A DNA stretch of 64,000 nucleotides from Heterostelium album PN500 (GCF_000004825.1 NW_008805090.1:558001-622000), one strand, 5' to 3'; positions 34,109-46,470 are shown, numbered from the stretch's first letter. Notes: a model not told the origin generated them from the sequence alone. Translations and numbers: made by a program.

Positions 34109-34301
34109 CTATAATTTAAAAAAATTCTTAATTCAAACTTTCAAAATAATTAAGAATCTTTTCTGAAGAGAAATGTCATTTAATACAAAAAAATAAAATA
34201 ATAAACAGTTTGAAAAAAAAAAATTAAAGGATAAGTAATTATAAATGGAAAATAATAAATTTTAATATTTATTAAATTAGGTGAAATACAATTTGATTTC
34301 T

Positions 34302-34718
34302 TTACATATTAGGGTCTGCACAATAGGCACAACTTGTAGGAGTTTGTGGTACCAGGATTTTACCTTGTCTTTGACAGAATTCGGCGGTTGGTGCCCAGAG
34401 ACATTGGATTGGAGTACCAGAGGTTGGGTCGGCACAATATCCACATGATGTTCTGGTTTGTGGTACTAAGACTTTACCTTGACTGGCACAAAACTCTTCG
34501 GTTGGCAACCAAAAACAATAGATTTGAGTGTCTGGATCCTTGCAGTATGCACATTCAGTTCTGGTTTGTGGTACTAAAACTTTACCTTGTCTTTGACAGA
34601 ATTCGGCGGATGGTGCCCATAAACATTCGACTGGAGTACCACCATCTACCTTATCGGAAACACCAAAGGCCAAAGCTAAAAAGACTGATAACATTAAAAT
34701 TACTAATGAGATTTTCAT
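34302..34718 (-). CDS. Small secreted Cys-rich protein with three tandem repeats
   Basis: A single-exon protein of 138 residues. It has a clear signal peptide (MKISLVILMLSVFLALAFG). The mature chain is almost only three repeats, each C-x8-C-x14-C-x2-C, with the consensus C.WAP.AEFC..QGKVLVPQTRT.C.YC.DP (Cys at 32/41/56/59, 68/77/92/95 and 106/115/130/133). All twelve cysteines fall inside the repeats and should form disulphides. No known domain is recognised. A short, highly expressed extracellular or lysosomal protein is plausible, but any binding or antimicrobial role is speculation. Confidence 0.85.
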   Translation of the reverse strand: MKISLVILMLSVFLALAFGVSDKVDGGTPVECLWAPSAEFCQRQGKVLVPQTRTECAYCKDPDTQIYCFWLPTEEFCASQGKVLVPQTRTSCGYCADPTSGTPIQCLWAPTAEFCQRQGKILVPQTPTSCAYCADPNM

Positions 34719-35429
34719 TATATATAAATTATAATAATAATTTTTTTTTTGAAATAGTTAATTTATTTTATTATTTGAAGAGAAGAGAAGATGAATGATA
34801 AAAATGTTGTCTCCCAAAGTTAATTTATATATTTGGTAATTCTACTATCTTAAAGTCTCATAAATTTACTAAAAAATGCACAACAACAATAATTCAATCT
34901 AATAATAAATTTATTTGATTTTATTTTTAATTTTATTAAATTACATAGAATGAAATTGATTGGTACCGATTCTCATTTTATTGTTCAAAATAACTGTCTA
35001 TTTTTTTTAAATTTTTATTTGAATTTTTTTATTTTTTACTTGTGGTGCCAACTTGTGAAAAAAAATCTTAAAATCTCTCAATTTAATTTAAATTCATTAC
35101 ATTGTTAATTAAAATCATCAACTTTGTTTTATTTAACTTGAATTTAAACATTTTAGCTTTAAAAAAATAAATATTTTATTTTTTACTATGTATAATCAAA
35201 TAATCATTATTTGATATAAATCAAAAAAATTAATTATTTGTAAAATTAAATGTTTAAGTTTAACAAACTCTAACACTTACTTTTTTGTCAACATTAATCA
35301 AAGTTCACACCAAAGATTACATTTAGATATAAAATTTTTTTTCAATATTTTATTAATATTAATGAACATATAAAAAAAAAATTAACAACTCAAAAGTTTA
35401 AATAATATTTAGATAAATGAGTTATTTTT
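34719..35429. other. A/T-rich intergenic region
   Basis: Upstream of the Cys-repeat protein gene and downstream of EBP2. Homopolymers and AATAAA-like words only; nothing else recognised. Confidence 0.5.
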
Positions 35430-37354
35430 TTATTTTCTGTTATTTCTCTTTGATTTACCTGGTCTAGATTTTCCTCCAGCTTTACCACCGAAACCAGCTT
35501 TACCTCCGGAACCAGCTTTACCTCCGAAACCACCGGCAGCCTTTCTCTGTTGTGCTTTCTCTTTGTAGTGATTATTTAGATCAGAGTTGTTTCTCTTTAC
35601 GCTGAAACTACCGGCATCTGTAGACTCTCTAGTGTTTGATTTTGCGAATTTCTTTTTACCACCGAATCCGTACTTCTCATCTTTGGCCAAACGTTTCTTA
35701 CCCTTGGTTGGTAAATCTCTCTTTCTCTTGTTGTTTCCACCGTTGTTTCCTTTCTTTGCTTCTTCATCGATCAAATCAATTGAAAAATCTTCTGAAACAT
35801 TACCCTTTTCACGATCTATAATAATAATTTTAATTATAATGGTTTGTTATGTTAGTATTTAATTAAAGTATGATTATAATATAAAAGATATAATGAATGA
35901 CATACTCTTTCTCCATTTCTTAACAGCTTCAAGTTGTGAAGATTTCTCTTTTTGTCTTTCTTGTTGCTTCTGAACTTGTACTTGTTTACCGATCTTCTTG
36001 AATTGTCTCTTTTGACGAATGAGATCAGCCTTTTCAATACGTTTCTTGTCCTCGTCCAACTTGGCCTTGATCTTGTACATCTGTTGGTCAGTCTTGACCA
36101 TCTCTGCATAGTAATCTGGTTTTCTCTCTACTGGTAACTTAAAGTCTTTACATAAACTCTCACAAACCATAACTGAATCCAATGTTTGTTTATAACTAAA
36201 ATAATAATAATAATAATAATAATAAATACAACCAATTAATATGTTATACTAGTAGAAAGGTTTTAACCGATTGATTATACTTACAATGCCATTTCTCTTA
36301 CGAAATCATCATGGATATTTGGACATTCCAATTGTTTCTTTGTTGTAACGGTTAAGGTATGTACCCATGGAACTTTACCACCGACCATCAATTTGAAATC
36401 TTGTAACTTTTGTGTGAGACCAACCTATATTATTTTAAAGCAAAAATAAAAAGTAAATATGAATATGATGATTAGTAATGATGATGATTAATATTATTGT
36501 TATTATTTGTTTTGTTATGTACATACTTTATCATTTACTGAATGTTTGTTATAATCGATTGGCTCTTGTTGTATTTCTTGGTCTTTCTCTGCTGATTCCT
36601 CTTCTTCGTTTTCACTGAGATCTGAGGTTGGCAAAGCAAGTTCGTCGACTTCAGTCATTTCTCTAATCATTTCGGCTGGCTTTTGCTTTCCAGCTACTTT
36701 CTGAGCGGCCAAGATATCAGCGACGTTAGCGAAACCTTGGAACGATTTACCAGTGATATTGAGCTCTTTGGTCAACTTTTTAGTTGGAATAGCAATTGGT
36801 GCATCTATTTCCTCTTCATCTTCTTCTTCGTCTTCATCTTCATCTTCGTCATCTTCACCTTCTTCGTATACATCTTGATAGAGATCATCCAATTCATCTG
36901 GATCGATTTCCTCATCTTGATCTACACCATATTCATCGTCTTCCTCCTCTTCTTCACCCTCTAACTCTTCATCATCATCTTCCAATTCTTCATCGTCTTC
37001 TTCTAACTCTTCATCATCATCATCTTCATCGTCGTCAAAGTCCAAGTTGACGTCATCGTCACCACTGATATCTTCATCTTCTTCGATCTCCTCATCCTCT
37101 GGATCGTATTGACCACTGATAATATCTTGAAGCATATTCTTCAATTCTTCATCGTTCTTTGATCTCTTCTTTGGTGGCTCAGCAGTAGTTCTACCACGCT
37201 TACTCGAGACTGTTGTTTTAGCAGCACCTGGTGCAGGTGCTACAACTTGCTTTACAGCACTACCCTTCTTTGGTACAACAGCAGCAGTTGTGGTGGTAGT
37301 GGTAGTTGTAGTTTTAATTGGTGCTGATTTCTTTATATTTTTTTGAGTTGGCAT
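35430..37354 (-). CDS. ebp2: rRNA-processing protein EBP2 (EBNA1BP2 homolog)
   Basis: Four exons: 37354-36527, 36424-36285, 36195-35906 and 35815-35430, phases consistent, giving 547 residues. EBP2 is a nucleolar protein needed for pre-rRNA processing and 60S subunit assembly. The EBP2 domain starts after a long region: KSFQGFANVADILAAQ..., VGLTQKLQDFKLMVGGKVPWVHTL, ECPNIHDDFVREMAFYKQTLDSV, DYYAEMVKTDQQMYKIKAKL, then a basic coiled coil. The tail has KYGFGGKKKFAKSNTRESTDAGSF, closely matching animal EBP2, and ends in GGKAGFGGKAGGK repeats rich in basic residues. The N-terminal ~200 residues hold a Thr run, an SKRGR...KKRSK basic patch and a very long Asp/Glu tract (~85-185), typical of nucleolar proteins. 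Confidence 0.95.
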
Positions 37355-37532
37355 TATTATATTATATTATTAAATATATACAAAATAAAAAAAGAAATAA
37401 AAAAATTATAATCAAAAAATTAATTTTTCGTTCGTTTTTCTTTTTTTTTTTTTTTTTTAATTTAATTTTTTTTATTTTTTTATGTTTTCGAACATCCGGT
37501 TTACATTATCATTTTTTTTCTAATATTATAAA

Positions 37533-38882
37533 CTATGATTGTGTAGATGGTGTTGATGTTGGTGATGAAATTGTTTGTTGTTGTTGTTGTTGTTGATCTA
37601 ATTCTTTTATTTTATCGTTGTACGCTTTAATTATGTTGGTTGTTTCTATATCTATATTCTTTGATTTTGCGTCCTCTATTACTCTATCTAGTTCTCTTTT
37701 GTTTTTACTCCATCCAATACGTCGTGGTATGTTCCATATATCCAAATCACGTTCAGTCATCATTTTACAATCGGTATATTCACAGAGGTTCAGTGTTTTC
37801 TGTTGGAGTCGTGTGAAGAACTTCAAGCCTGTCTCTCGCTCCAGTGTCTCCACTGGCACTTCATAGTCTGTGAGAACTGCATCCGGGCCAATCGGTTCAT
37901 TCGGTATGACGAAAGCACCTACCATCACCTCTGGCATATCCTTTCGCTCCACCATGATCACCTTGAACAAATGAGTAGGCACAGCAACATTGTTCTCACC
38001 AATCACTTCGTGTTTTATATATTTCCTCTGAGTTTTCTTTGGGAATCTTGAGGGTTTGGCATTTGGATCGATTTCGATTTGTTCGATCAAGTTTGGCTTA
38101 AACAACGGACCCGATACAACAGTGACACCATCGAATTGCTTTGGAAGTGTTGATTTACAATAGCACTCAAGTCGATACCAAAAGTTACCGTTGTTCTGCA
38201 TGTTCTGTGGTACGATGTTTGAGTTCAACAGGAATGTCTGGTTCATCGATTGCTGAGGATAACGCGCCATGTCCGATGCCGGCACCAAATGTCCACGCGA
38301 CCAACCACTACCAAGATAATCTTTGTTGTCAGCACGCATTAGGCCATCGACAAACGGATGATTTCCAGTGAAATAAGATGATTTTCTATCAGAGAGTTTG
38401 TCGGCGTCTGACGGATTGTAAGTGGAGAATCCATCGATACGCTGAATCACCCAAGAAGGTATCTTTCTCTCGAGGTCGTGCGATACGATGAATTGATCGT
38501 AGAACCAAAGATTACTACTACTTGGCAAGCCATTCTTCATCAATATCCAGTGTTTCTCTGTGACCGGTAGTGATGTTCCAAACTGTTGATTCGGTAGCTG
38601 TGCTTGTTCAATGTCCATGTTATTAGGTAGTACTTCACGCATGTAACCTAAAAGCTTTGCAATCTTCTCTATATCATTCTGTCGTGTTTTGGCATCCTCT
38701 ATCACAGTTAGATGATGCTGTTGATGTTGTTCTTCAATTGCAATTAGATGGTTGATTTTCTTTAGCTGATCAATCTTCTCTTCAGCCGACCTATATTGTA
38801 CAACTGATGCACCCACCAATAAACCAGTGGGTACAATCAACAACGCTCTATATAAATTATTATAATTAAATAATCTTGACAT
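37533..38882 (-). CDS. EXOG/Endonuclease G-type DNA/RNA non-specific nuclease, membrane-anchored
   Basis: A single-exon protein of 449 residues. The NUC1/EndoG family cleaves DNA and RNA with a His general base and one Mg2+, usually in mitochondria. Residues ~11-30 (YRALLIVPTGLLVGASVVQY) form a single hydrophobic segment after a basic start, fitting a mitochondrial inner-membrane anchor like that of EXOG. Residues ~35-95 look like a coiled coil. The nuclease core holds GSGWSRGHLVPASDM with the catalytic H198 and FLLNSNIVPQNMQNNGNFW with the metal ligand Asn (N222), then FDGVTVVSGPLF and PTHLFKVIM. The SRGH form of the motif is EXOG-like (EndoG has DRGH). A long C-terminal region ends in poly-Gln and Ser/Thr. 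Confidence 0.9.
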   Translation of the reverse strand: MSRLFNYNNLYRALLIVPTGLLVGASVVQYRSAEEKIDQLKKINHLIAIEEQHQQHHLTVIEDAKTRQNDIEKIAKLLGYMREVLPNNMDIEQAQLPNQQFGTSLPVTEKHWILMKNGLPSSSNLWFYDQFIVSHDLERKIPSWVIQRIDGFSTYNPSDADKLSDRKSSYFTGNHPFVDGLMRADNKDYLGSGWSRGHLVPASDMARYPQQSMNQTFLLNSNIVPQNMQNNGNFWYRLECYCKSTLPKQFDGVTVVSGPLFKPNLIEQIEIDPNAKPSRFPKKTQRKYIKHEVIGENNVAVPTHLFKVIMVERKDMPEVMVGAFVIPNEPIGPDAVLTDYEVPVETLERETGLKFFTRLQQKTLNLCEYTDCKMMTERDLDIWNIPRRIGWSKNKRELDRVIEDAKSKNIDIETTNIIKAYNDKIKELDQQQQQQQTISSPTSTPSTQS

Positions 38883-39385
38883 ATATATATATAATACAAT
38901 CTGATCTGATAAAACTATTAATTAATTTAAAAATAATAATATCATAGTCAAATTTTTTAACACACAAAGAAAAAATCAGACAATCAAAAAAAAACAACAT
39001 ATTTTCATAGAATTGATATTTTTATACATAACATTATTGAAAGGTATTAAAAGAATGATATTAAAGTGGACATAAATATGTGTGGTGTGTATATGTGTAT
39101 GTGAGTTGTGTGTTTAAACAAATATATAAAAATAAAAATATAAATAATGGATAACACCCAAAATGATTGTTTTTGATGAATCAATCAATTTATATTTATA
39201 TATAATTGGTGGTTTCAACATTTAAATTATGACCACATTTATTATAATACTTTATTCATTTAAAATGTATTCAATTTGATTATAATTTTTTATATAAACT
39301 TTGATCACATTTTACTTCTATAATATAAATATAAATTATCTATCAGATAAAAACACAATTATCTATAATATAAATATAATATAGA
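38883..39385. other. Divergent promoter region
   Basis: Lies between the minus-strand nuclease and the plus-strand four-TM gene. It holds a TGTG/TATGTG-rich stretch near 39080 and A/T runs. No gene seen. Confidence 0.5.
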
Positions 39386-40113
39386 ATGAATAAAATAAAT
39401 TTAATAGTCTTAATTTTATTATTTGTGCCAATGGTACTTTTAATTGTTTCCTTTTCAACATATTGGTAAAACATTACAATTTTTATTAATATTTTTTATA
39501 AACAAACTTTTAATTAATATTATTGATCAACTATTATAGGTATGTGGATAGCTATGATGATGATAATAAATTATACTTCAAGTATAATGAAATGAGAATT
39601 GTGAATAATAACAATCAGGGCACCTACTCATGGACTGATAATGACCACACCCACGATGTATACAGAGCATCATTGGCATTTGCGATTTTGGCTTGGATCG
39701 TCAATATTGTCGCTTTAGTATTTATGACATTAGGTCTACTCGGTATTCTCACAAAGATTCCACTACTTCCAACAGTTACAAAATTCTTGCCACTACTCAT
39801 TTTCTTCTTTAGTTTCCTCAGTTTCATTATTTTCCTTGGACTACCAAGAGCAATGAAAAAAGATTGTGAAACCTACAATCAATCTAAATGCTATAATGAT
39901 AGAGTAAAACAACTAATAGGTTCAGATTCCCTTGGTAGTTGGCATCCAATTCAAGGTTGGGCATGTGCAAGTATGTCATATTGATAGATTCAATTCTTAT
40001 TAAAACTCTCTAGTTAACTAACTGTTATTCTTTAATTCTTAGTTATTGCATCTGCATTTTCTTTAGGTATAAGTATTATTTCAATTCTACTTGTTAAATT
40101 CGATGAAAAATAA
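39386..40113 (+). CDS. Four-transmembrane protein, dictyostelid tetraspan type
   Basis: Three exons, 39386-39465, 39540-39970 and 40043-40113, joined in phases 2 and 1 to give 193 residues. Four hydrophobic helices are visible: exon 1 (INLIVLILLFVPMVLLIVSF), SLAFAILAWIVNIVALVFMTL, LPLLIFFFSFLSFIIFLGLP, and IIASAFSLGISIISILLV in exon 3. The first is followed by STYWYVD and an extracellular loop of ~45 residues; the second loop has two Cys residues (KKDCETYNQSKCYND). The topology is claudin/PMP22/SUR7-like, but no family signature is complete. A plasma-membrane or vesicle role is inferred from topology only. Confidence 0.8.
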
Positions 40114-40381
40114 AAAAGAAATTTATAAATTCTTTAATATTACTCTTATTTTATAATAAATAAATTTTAACTTTTTTTTTTATTTTTATTATTACTATTT
40201 TGTTATGTTATTAATTAAATGTTTTGGTTGTATATATAACAACAATTTATTATGTAATAGTACTACTGTTCATATGTAAACCTATATATTTATTGGTAGA
40301 CAACAAAGCAATCACCTTCTTACTTTTCTCCTTCTTCTCTTTTGCTTTCTTTATTTTCTTTCTAATAATAACAGGATAATA

Positions 40382-42769
40382 TTATACAATTATAGTTGCC
40401 AAAAAGTCTTGGAATCTTTTAGAGTATTCTTGTGGTGAAACTGATGATATTTCATGTTTCTATTATTGTTGTTGTTTGATATAAATAATAATTATTAGTA
40501 TTAGTTAGTTTGGTTATTGTTGTTGATGATTAAATGTTATTGTCAACTTACAGCATCACCACCAAACTTTAAAGATTTATAGGTGTGTTCAACTTTCTTT
40601 CTTAAACTGTACAACATTAGAATATCGATAATACCCATGAAATAGTGCTCGTCGTTGAGTTGACCATCTTCACCAACACCTTTCAATCCACCTTCGTCCT
40701 GTTGGAATGCGGTGTAAACCTCGTTCATGTCGGTCATCGATTGCTCAAAGTTCTTCATTGAACGGTTCATCAGTGGTGAAGCATCATCCATACTCTCATT
40801 CAATGTGTGTCTCATCAACGATGGTGACGGTGGATCTCTATTTGCATAGTGAATACCGATCAGTAATGAATAATCCATAATATTTAATGATTCCAATAAC
40901 TAAAAATAAAATGGAAAATAATAAATTAATATTTGTTAATTTTGATACTATTATTATTACTATTACTATTATTGATATTGTTTCTATCTATACTTACAGC
41001 ACAATCTTTCTTAATTTGATCCAAGAAAGCAACTCTTTTTTGTGGACCAATAAATATTTTCTTTTTTCTATTTCTAAAATCGATATCTTTAAATGTAACG
41101 GTTTCTGACTTCTTCTCATTGTCAGAGGCTTCTCTACCAACGATTGAACCCTTCAAGTCATATCTCTCATGTATCTTCTTTCTGGTGGGGAAGTTATTAC
41201 CCATAACCACAAATCTAACATGTCTTCCACCATGTGGTTTAACTCTAAACAATCCAAAGAATCTTGGCAACAATGTATTTGGATTTGATGTCAAATGCTA
41301 AATAAAAAAGAATAATTAGTTAATCAATCTATAATAATAATTATTAATTTCTTCATACCTCTGTGTATGCAGGTAATAATGATCTAAGTAATTTGGCTTC
41401 ATCCTTTGGAATTGTTTTGATAATGAATTTCATGTCGTGTGAAAAGAAAAAGAGTGAACCACTCTTACCGGGAGTTGGTAGTTCACGTAGTGCGTTCTCA
41501 CCGTTCTTCTGTGTGTTACATAGTGACACTAAAAAGTCGGCTTGATCAATACCAAACTGGTATCTGAGGTAACGGAATGCCACAGGACAGTAGTCTTTGA
41601 ATTTGAATGGTCCGGTCGAGTGTGCCTCTGTCAGTTGTGAACCGGCAGTGTCGAATCTCAGCTCTTTTGGCGACTGATAAAAGTCGGAACGGTTCTTAAA
41701 GTCCTTGGGTGTACGAAGTGTGTGGAATTGGTGCGGTACATTGGAGGTGCCAGACACCGATCCCATACTCTTACCGACTGCATTTCTAATTCCAATCTGA
41801 ATGTTCAACATCAACTCCCACGATGGATGACCCTTATATATAATTTCACCGAGTACATTTTTCTTGTGTTCATATTTCGAACTTTTTGGTCTATATGACA
41901 ATCTTCTTTCGGCTATTGGAAATAACAACAATGTTTAAATTAGTAAACAATACTCAACAATACAATTGTGGGTGTGGTGGGTTGAATAGATCTATTCATT
42001 CAATTTTAACTTTCCAACACTTACATTTCAATTTCAATTTGTTTTTATCCAATTTCTGACTCATTGATAATTTTGATTTGGTGGGTGAATCTGTATATGA
42101 AAGGTCGACTGTGTCACTGCTGTTTCTGAATTCGCTGTGGTTGTTGTTGGTTGTGGTGGTTGTTGTTGTTGTGGTGGTGGTGGTTATGTATGGAGTGCCG
42201 TCTGCACCGACCATAGGTGAGAAAGAGGAACTGGAATTACCAAGTTTCTCTGTTGATGAATTGTGTTTGTTGTTGCTGCTGCTGCCTGGTGCACCACTGT
42301 TGCTGGTGGCATTGTTATATAATACTGTCTCAGAATTGATCTCTGATTTCATGGATTTCGCTGCTTCCTCGGGTGCCTCGTTATCTGATCCTGCCGATCC
42401 ACTGTGCACAATATTATGTTCGTGATCGACGACATCGCCAACACTTCCCTCCTTTCGCTTGTTGCTTCCAGAGATCGAAGATTCATCGTCAAGCTTTAAA
42501 TGATTGCTTTCGTCGCTACTACTATTACTATTACTATTAGTGTTGGTAGTCGTTACATCATCATTAGTTGTATTTGATGAATTTGGTTGTTCATGCTCCT
42601 GTTGTTGTTGTTGTTGTTGTGATGATTGTTCTACCACTTTGTTATCATGTAGTTTTTCGGCACCGTCGTCTACTTTACTGGTTTGTGCAGTGGTTGCACC
42701 ACCGCTATTATTTATTTCGTTCTGAGAGGAAACAACGTTCAATTCCATTTGGTTTCTATCCTCCACCAT
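40382..42769 (-). CDS. Phosphatidylinositol-4-phosphate 5-kinase
   Basis: Five exons: 42769-42025, 41912-41359, 41297-40998, 40899-40552 and 40459-40382, phases consistent, giving 674 residues. It makes PI(4,5)P2 from PI4P at membranes, feeding phospholipase C, PI3-kinase and actin regulation. The kinase core is complete: VLGEIIYKGHPSWELMLNIQ.GIR, GSLFFFSHDMKFIIKTI with the ATP-binding Lys, LPRFFGLFRVK, RYDLKGSIVGR, FLDQIKKDC, SLNIMDYSLLIGIH, YFMGIIDILMLYSLRKKVEH with the metal-binding IID, and the closing ISSVSPQEYSKRFQDFLATI. The first ~235 residues are low-complexity (Ser, Asn, Gln, Thr runs). ATG 42769 is the first in-frame ATG of the open frame; an upstream exon cannot be excluded because GTAG lies just 5' of it. 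Confidence 0.94.
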
Positions 42770-44919
42770 AATTCTTCTACCTTCCAAGTCGCCCAAAAAT
42801 ATAAATTTATTTTATACTGATATTTGTTGTTTATACTATTATTATTGATTATTAACTATAATTTAATAAATATCTTTGTGATTTATATCTAATCTAATAC
42901 TACAACTTTAAATTTTACTATTAAAAAAAATTAGACTTAAGTTTTTAAAGAATATTGTTTATTGTTTTTTATATAAACTGGATTGTGATTGTTGATGTAA
43001 TAATACAATTAAAGAGTTTGATGGAAGGGTGGTGGTGGTTTTATTTGTTATTTTTTTATAATCTTGTGTAGTTTTTTTTTTTTTTTTTTGTGATTGAATA
43101 ATATGAATAAAAAAAATTGGTGAAAAAAAAAGCGGCTTGGATATAAAAAATGACCTTTGATTATTCTACTTTTTTTTTATTTTCTTTTTTTTTTTTTTTG
43201 AAATTTTGATGGTGCGGTGGGGGGAAAGTATGGTGTTTTTTAGCTTTTTTTTTTAGCTTTTTTTTTTGATTGTGTTTTCAAAACACAAAATAGCACAAAA
43301 CTGATGTTTTTTGCAACAGCAACACCAACGACATTAAATACAATGCGACAAAAATGATGAAGTCGTTGAAATATTATGATGTTGGATATTGGAAATGAAT
43401 TAAATGAAAATCCTTGAATTAATTATTTTCATTTTTGTCAAAAATTATAATAACGACGATTGATGATCAGTAATTATATATCTTCAAGATGATGTTTCTG
43501 TTCTAAATCTACTTTTACTAAATACCTTTTTCTAATATAGTAAAATTAAATAAATAAATAAATAAATAAATAAGATTAAAAATATCAAACTAACAATGGT
43601 AGCATATTAATTAGTATATTTCTTTTAGATTATTGATTGATGTTGTTTAAATGATATAAATAATATTATTGTATCTATATATAAATCAACGAGCTTTGAT
43701 ATCAAGTTGGATGATTGGATTAACTTGAATTAAATAAATAATATAAAAATTGATTGATTTATAAATAATATTGTTTTCGTGTTTATCTGTCGTCTATTTG
43801 ATAGTATAGTTGATATATCTGTCTGTTTGTCTATCTATTCAATTTTTATAACTTTGATTTTTGAGATGATACTTTACATTCTAAAACAATCTAAATATTA
43901 TTTAATTTTTATTTAAATATTGTTATTATACACCAATTATTAAATAAATATAAAGATAGGTGAATTTATTTTTTTAAATCTATTTATTTATTATGAAACA
44001 ACATATATGTATATATGTTTATGCATTATCATGTGTTTGTGAGAGAATAAAAAAAGAAATGATTATTGTTATGATGAAGAGAGGGAGTACTAGTTATTTT
44101 AGATCGAAAAATAATTTCTTTAATTTGGTGGTGGTTTTTGGTGCTAGTGGTGTTGGGTGGTAAGTGAGTGGTGTTTCTCAATTCTCTCAATTGTCAGACA
44201 AACAAATAATGATTGATTACAAAGTATTTAGAAAAAATTATTAAATTTTAAATTAATTGTTGAATTGATGTCAAGCCAAATTGGACAAACAAAATCCTCA
44301 AACTAAATTGTAATAATGATGATGTAGAATGAATATCCATATTGGTGTAGATTGTAACCTAATAACAAACTGATTACTAAATTTTAAAAGTAATTACTAT
44401 TCAAAACTATTTGTTATAGAACTTGTTTATCTTTTTTATATTATTATTCTATCTTTTCTTACTTTACTTGAAACTAACAACTGAATGATTGTCAGACTTG
44501 ATGTATTTGTGAAATTGATCAATGATTATTATTAATACCTATACATATATCTTTATCTATATTTAAATGTTTTGGTAGATTGTGATTGATCACTCTTTGC
44601 CCTTCTTTTTGAATTCAACTATCAAATTTTTTTAGTTTTCATATAATCTGTAATCAACAACCAATGGTTTTTTTTTTAAAATAAAAAAAAAAAAAAGGAT
44701 GTAACATTTATTTTGTCCTGCTATTATTTATGTTGTTGTGTAGTTTTTACTATTTTAATTAGCTTCATAAAAGATCATGAACTTGGATGAATTCATACAA
44801 AATAAATAGGAACTAGTGAGAAAAACATAGTGATAAATTAACCCAACATAGAGTTAAAAACAAAATAAAAATTTTTTATCAATTCATTACAAAGATTTTG
44901 TTTATTTTTTTTTCTTAAC
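42770..44919. other. 2.1-kb divergent intergenic region
   Basis: Separates PIP5-kinase (minus) from a secreted-protein gene (plus). It contains T and A runs of 10-18 near 43070-43270, TAAATAAATAAA at ~43550 and TGATTGAT words. No ORF with a recognisable product and no RNA gene was found. Promoters of both genes should lie here. Confidence 0.5.
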
Positions 44920-45357
44920 ATGAAGTTCAATAATAGATTTTTATTAATTTGTTTATGTTTATTAGTTTTAAATAGTGGATATCACTGTTCATATGTCAAT
45001 GATGAAATATGTGATGAACCTTCTTTTTATAGTTTATCATTCTACATTGGATATAATGATAGTACAGTGGTTGATGATGATGTTAGAACAGTATCGATTG
45101 CTGGTGGCGCATGTATGGAAACTTTAGATAGAGAGCCACCAATCGATGTTTATACATTTCCCAAAAACAATTTATTTTACTACAGCGTTGATGAGTACAT
45201 AGGAAAATCAATTGACCTAACCTATCTGTCGGTGGCTTCACAACGATACGGACTAACCATACAAACCAACGTCACAATCAACATTGAACAAACTCAAAAT
45301 TATTACAAAGTTATAGTTGACCACAAAGATAGTTCATTTACTGCTAGACTTTCCTAA
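44920..45357 (+). CDS. Small secreted protein, unknown
   Basis: A single-exon protein of 145 residues. Residues 1-~23 form a signal peptide (FLLICLCLLVLNSGYHCSY). The mature part is beta-rich with four N-glycosylation-like sites and a few Cys (ICDE, GGACMET). A segment YGLTIQTNVTINIEQTQNYYKVIVDH looks like paired beta strands. I do not recognise the family. The position in its own A/T-rich surroundings gives no hint of function. Confidence 0.7.
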   Translation: MKFNNRFLLICLCLLVLNSGYHCSYVNDEICDEPSFYSLSFYIGYNDSTVVDDDVRTVSIAGGACMETLDREPPIDVYTFPKNNLFYYSVDEYIGKSIDLTYLSVASQRYGLTIQTNVTINIEQTQNYYKVIVDHKDSSFTARLS

Positions 45358-45559
45358 AATAATATAAATATAAATAAATATGAAAATAAAAGCGTGGTGA
45401 GTCATAAAAACAACATTATCAAAAATGCATTTGCAAACTTTTAAATTTATTTGATTTTTTTAATGTTTCATAATTATTTGGAAATCATTAATTTTCATAA
45501 AGTTTGTTTTTTTATATATTTTGATATTTATATATTATAAATGTTTTAATGTTATAAAA

Positions 45560-46470
45560 ATGTATCAAAATAATAATAATAGTTATAATGGTTATATAAA
45601 TGATAATAGTAATGGTGGTGGTAGTAGTAGTCATTATTCGACAAGCTCTTCATCGAATGTTAGTACACCCAATACAATAGAGGAACTCTACAAAGTTGCA
45701 AACAAGTTGCTTTTCAAAATTGGTAGTGATTTAGAGACAATAGAGATGGGTGTTGATACCACTGTCATAACACAACAGAAACTATCAGCAGACATAAACC
45801 AACTTTCAAGATTTGCTGATCAATTGGATGGTATGGTTTCAAATGAATCACCTGCTAAAAGAGATATTTGGAGAATGTAATGTATAATGCTTTAAAAGCA
45901 ATGATGATAATATAAGTATGCATATATATTAACATTAATGATATTAATTCTATAGTAAGGTTAAAGAGATGACCGATGAATGTAAATCACTTAGAAAATC
46001 AATGGAGATGTATTTACATAGAACCTATAAGAAACAGATTGAAGATGAAGAGCGATCAAAGTTATTCTCTCGTAGAAAAGACAATCAGAACTCTGCACTT
46101 GGAAACCTAATGAAAGAGAATGATTTGTTGAAAGACAGCAATTTGGTAATGGATGAACTAACTGAATCTGGTACCAACATTATATATGCTCTAGCAAATC
46201 AAAATTCGAAATTAAAAGTAATTGTTAACAATTCTATTACCTTTGCTTTTATTTTTTATTAGTAATATGATACTAATTGTTAACATCTTCTTTTAATACC
46301 TCTAGAGTGTACATAAAAAGATATATGATATTGCAAATACATTAGGATTATCTAGAAATATAATGAATAAGATTAGGAGACGACAACACCAAGACAAGAT
46401 TATTGTATACGGTGGTATGGTAGTAGTGTTAATCTTTTTGGGATTGATGTATTATTATTTCAGAGCATAG
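45560..46470 (+). CDS. gosr2: Golgi Qb-SNARE, membrin/GOSR2 (Bos1) homolog
   Basis: Three exons, 45560-45876, 45956-46217 and 46306-46470, joined as WRI|KVKEMTDEC and NSKLK|SVHKKI, giving 247 residues. Membrin is a SNARE for ER-to-Golgi and early Golgi fusion. The N-terminal helices (TIEELYKVANKLLFKIGSDL.., VKEMTDECKSLRKSMEMYLHR) are followed by a SNARE motif running from NDLLKDSNLVMDELTESGTNI through LANQNSKLKSVHKKIYDIANTLGLSRNIMNKI. The central Gln in ANQ fits the Qb zero layer. The last ~20 residues (IVYGGMVVVLIFLGLMYYYF) are the tail anchor. The ISGLS-type DIANTLGLS stretch is a membrin hallmark. The first ~35 residues are Asn/Ser-rich. ATG 45560 is chosen because 45521 has a short unrelated leader. 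Confidence 0.92.

Noticed and set aside
36683-37050. Plus-strand ORFs rich in Phe/Ile or His/Leu
   Set aside because: Antisense to the Asp/Glu tract of EBP2.
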